Of a stretch of DNA of 5,311 nucleotides, positions 4,977 through 5,311 are shown piece by piece. The notes beneath the pieces were generated by a model. The model was not told the DNA's origin and did no database searches. It saw only the letters and a program-made list of their open reading frames with translations. How positions within the stretch are numbered: the first letter of the stretch is position 1; each line of letters begins with the position of its first letter. Made by a program: the position numbers and the translations under genes. This stretch comes from JTS-RE37 sp041744575 (GTDB lineage Bacteria; Bacteroidota; Bacteroidia; Flavobacteriales; Flavobacteriaceae), in assembly GCA_041744575.1 (NCBI GenBank), contig JBGTKP010000061.1, positions 1-5,311 of the forward strand, written 5' to 3'.

Positions 4977-5076
4977 AAGGTAAAATGAACATAAAAACGA
5001 ACACGTTGATCAAACTACAGTCGTTAATTCTACTTCCGTAAGTTCCGGAGCAGAAATCTATAAGGGCAAAATTAAC
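4977..5076. repeat. Spacer unit bounded by AAGGCAAAATGA-like repeats (module 4), copy D
   Basis: This is the partner of 943-1044. It begins AAGGTAAAATGAACAT and ends AAGGGCAAAATTAAC (5062-5076), with motif starts 85 bases apart versus 86 in copy B. The first part is identical to copy B over 36 bases (4982-5017); the second part is alignable but diverged. No gene ends here, so the unit does not depend on the MOSC gene. Confidence 0.7.
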
Positions 5077-5107
5077 AAAGGATAGATATTATTGTTTCAT
5101 AGTAACT

Positions 5108-5257
5108 CCTACCTACCCTGCCTAAAGGCAGATTCGGCAGGCAGGTTTGGTAAATTTTCATGAAGGCAAGATGAACAAAAATAACTTTACGTTGTTTTGA
5201 GATATTTCCGGCTTGTCTCAAGTAGGATTTTTGTGATAAAATTCTGAGAGAGTGTTT
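5108..5257. repeat. Composite repeat copy E: CCTGCC hairpin, tail and spacer 5
   Basis: The hairpin (5108-5145) carries two changes in its left arm (CCTACCTACC) but keeps GGCAGGCAGG. The tail ends in AAGGCAAGATGAAC (5163-5176). The spacer (5179-5257) matches the one at 45-123 in length and closing sequence but has diverged strongly inside. It replaces the module 4 spacer that follows the hairpin in copies B and D. Confidence 0.7.
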
Positions 5258-5311
5258 GAAGGATTTCCAGAAATAGCAGGGACGCGAGCGAAAGTGCGTT
5301 TCGCGTGAGCG
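5258..5311. repeat. Palindromic GAAGGATTT element, copy 4 (cut by window end)
   Basis: The first 54 bases of the element are present. Over 5255-5311 it differs from 121-177 at a single position (G in place of T at the base matching 142). The right half, including the TTTTGACTCC stem, lies outside the window. Confidence 0.7.

Larger units (their letters stand above)
4464..5311. other. Gene-free right flank made of structured repeats
   Basis: No credible gene is visible. After the YtxH leader (4464-4713) come a CCTCCC hairpin (4714-4769), a palindromic element (4792-4914), a CCTGCC hairpin (4922-4959), a spacer unit (4977-5076), a further CCTGCC hairpin with tail (5108-5178), a spacer (5179-5257) and the start of another palindromic element. 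Bases 5077-5107 show nothing recognisable. Short frames here translate the palindromic repeats and share peptide words with frames in the left flank only because the repeats are copies. Confidence 0.85.

Noticed and set aside
764..5076. The gene block as a composite transposon
   Set aside because: No transposase, integrase or other mobility gene is present. The flanking copies are short non-coding repeats, in the same orientation and without visible target-site duplications around the whole block.

Overview
The window looks like a chromosomal stretch from a member of the Bacteroidota, probably a marine or soil flavobacterium. This rests on three observations: ribosome-binding sites are weak or absent, the intergenic DNA is AT-rich and packed with CCTGCC/GGCAGG-type and CCTCCC/GGGAGG-type palindromes of a kind familiar from that phylum, and the proteins have Bacteroidota-like relatives. 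The assignment is an inference; no rRNA or other marker gene is present.

Layout. A gene-free left flank (1-1045) and a gene-free right flank (4464-5311) are built from the same set of short structured repeats. Between them are four genes, all on the minus strand, in two closely packed pairs. Read in the direction of transcription, the first pair is a YtxH-family membrane-anchored stress-type protein (4110-4463) and, 6 bases later, a 62-residue helical protein (3915-4103). After a 251-base gap with palindromic, operator-like sequence comes the second pair: a 603-residue YdhS/COG4529-type FAD/NAD(P)-binding oxidoreductase (1852-3663) and, 5 bases later, a 266-residue MOSC-domain protein of the mARC/YcbX type (1046-1846).

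How the genes may work together. MOSC proteins of the mARC/YcbX class carry molybdenum cofactor and need an external electron donor to reduce N-hydroxylated compounds. This one has no ferredoxin domain, so a co-transcribed flavoprotein is a plausible, untested partner. The other pair has no visible biochemical link to it and reads as a small envelope or general stress unit.

Repeats. At least five kinds of repeat module recur in a largely fixed order: a CCTCCC hairpin; a roughly 120-base palindromic element with GAAGGATTT ends; a CCTGCC/GGCAGG hairpin with a tail; and then one of two alternative spacers. The motif AAGGCAAAATGAAC and close variants mark module joints seven times. One composite copy ends a single base from the MOSC stop codon. 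The same composite, in the same orientation, lies beyond the other end of the gene block, so the four genes sit between direct repeats about 4 kb apart. The repeats are the most unusual part of the window; the genes themselves belong to known families.
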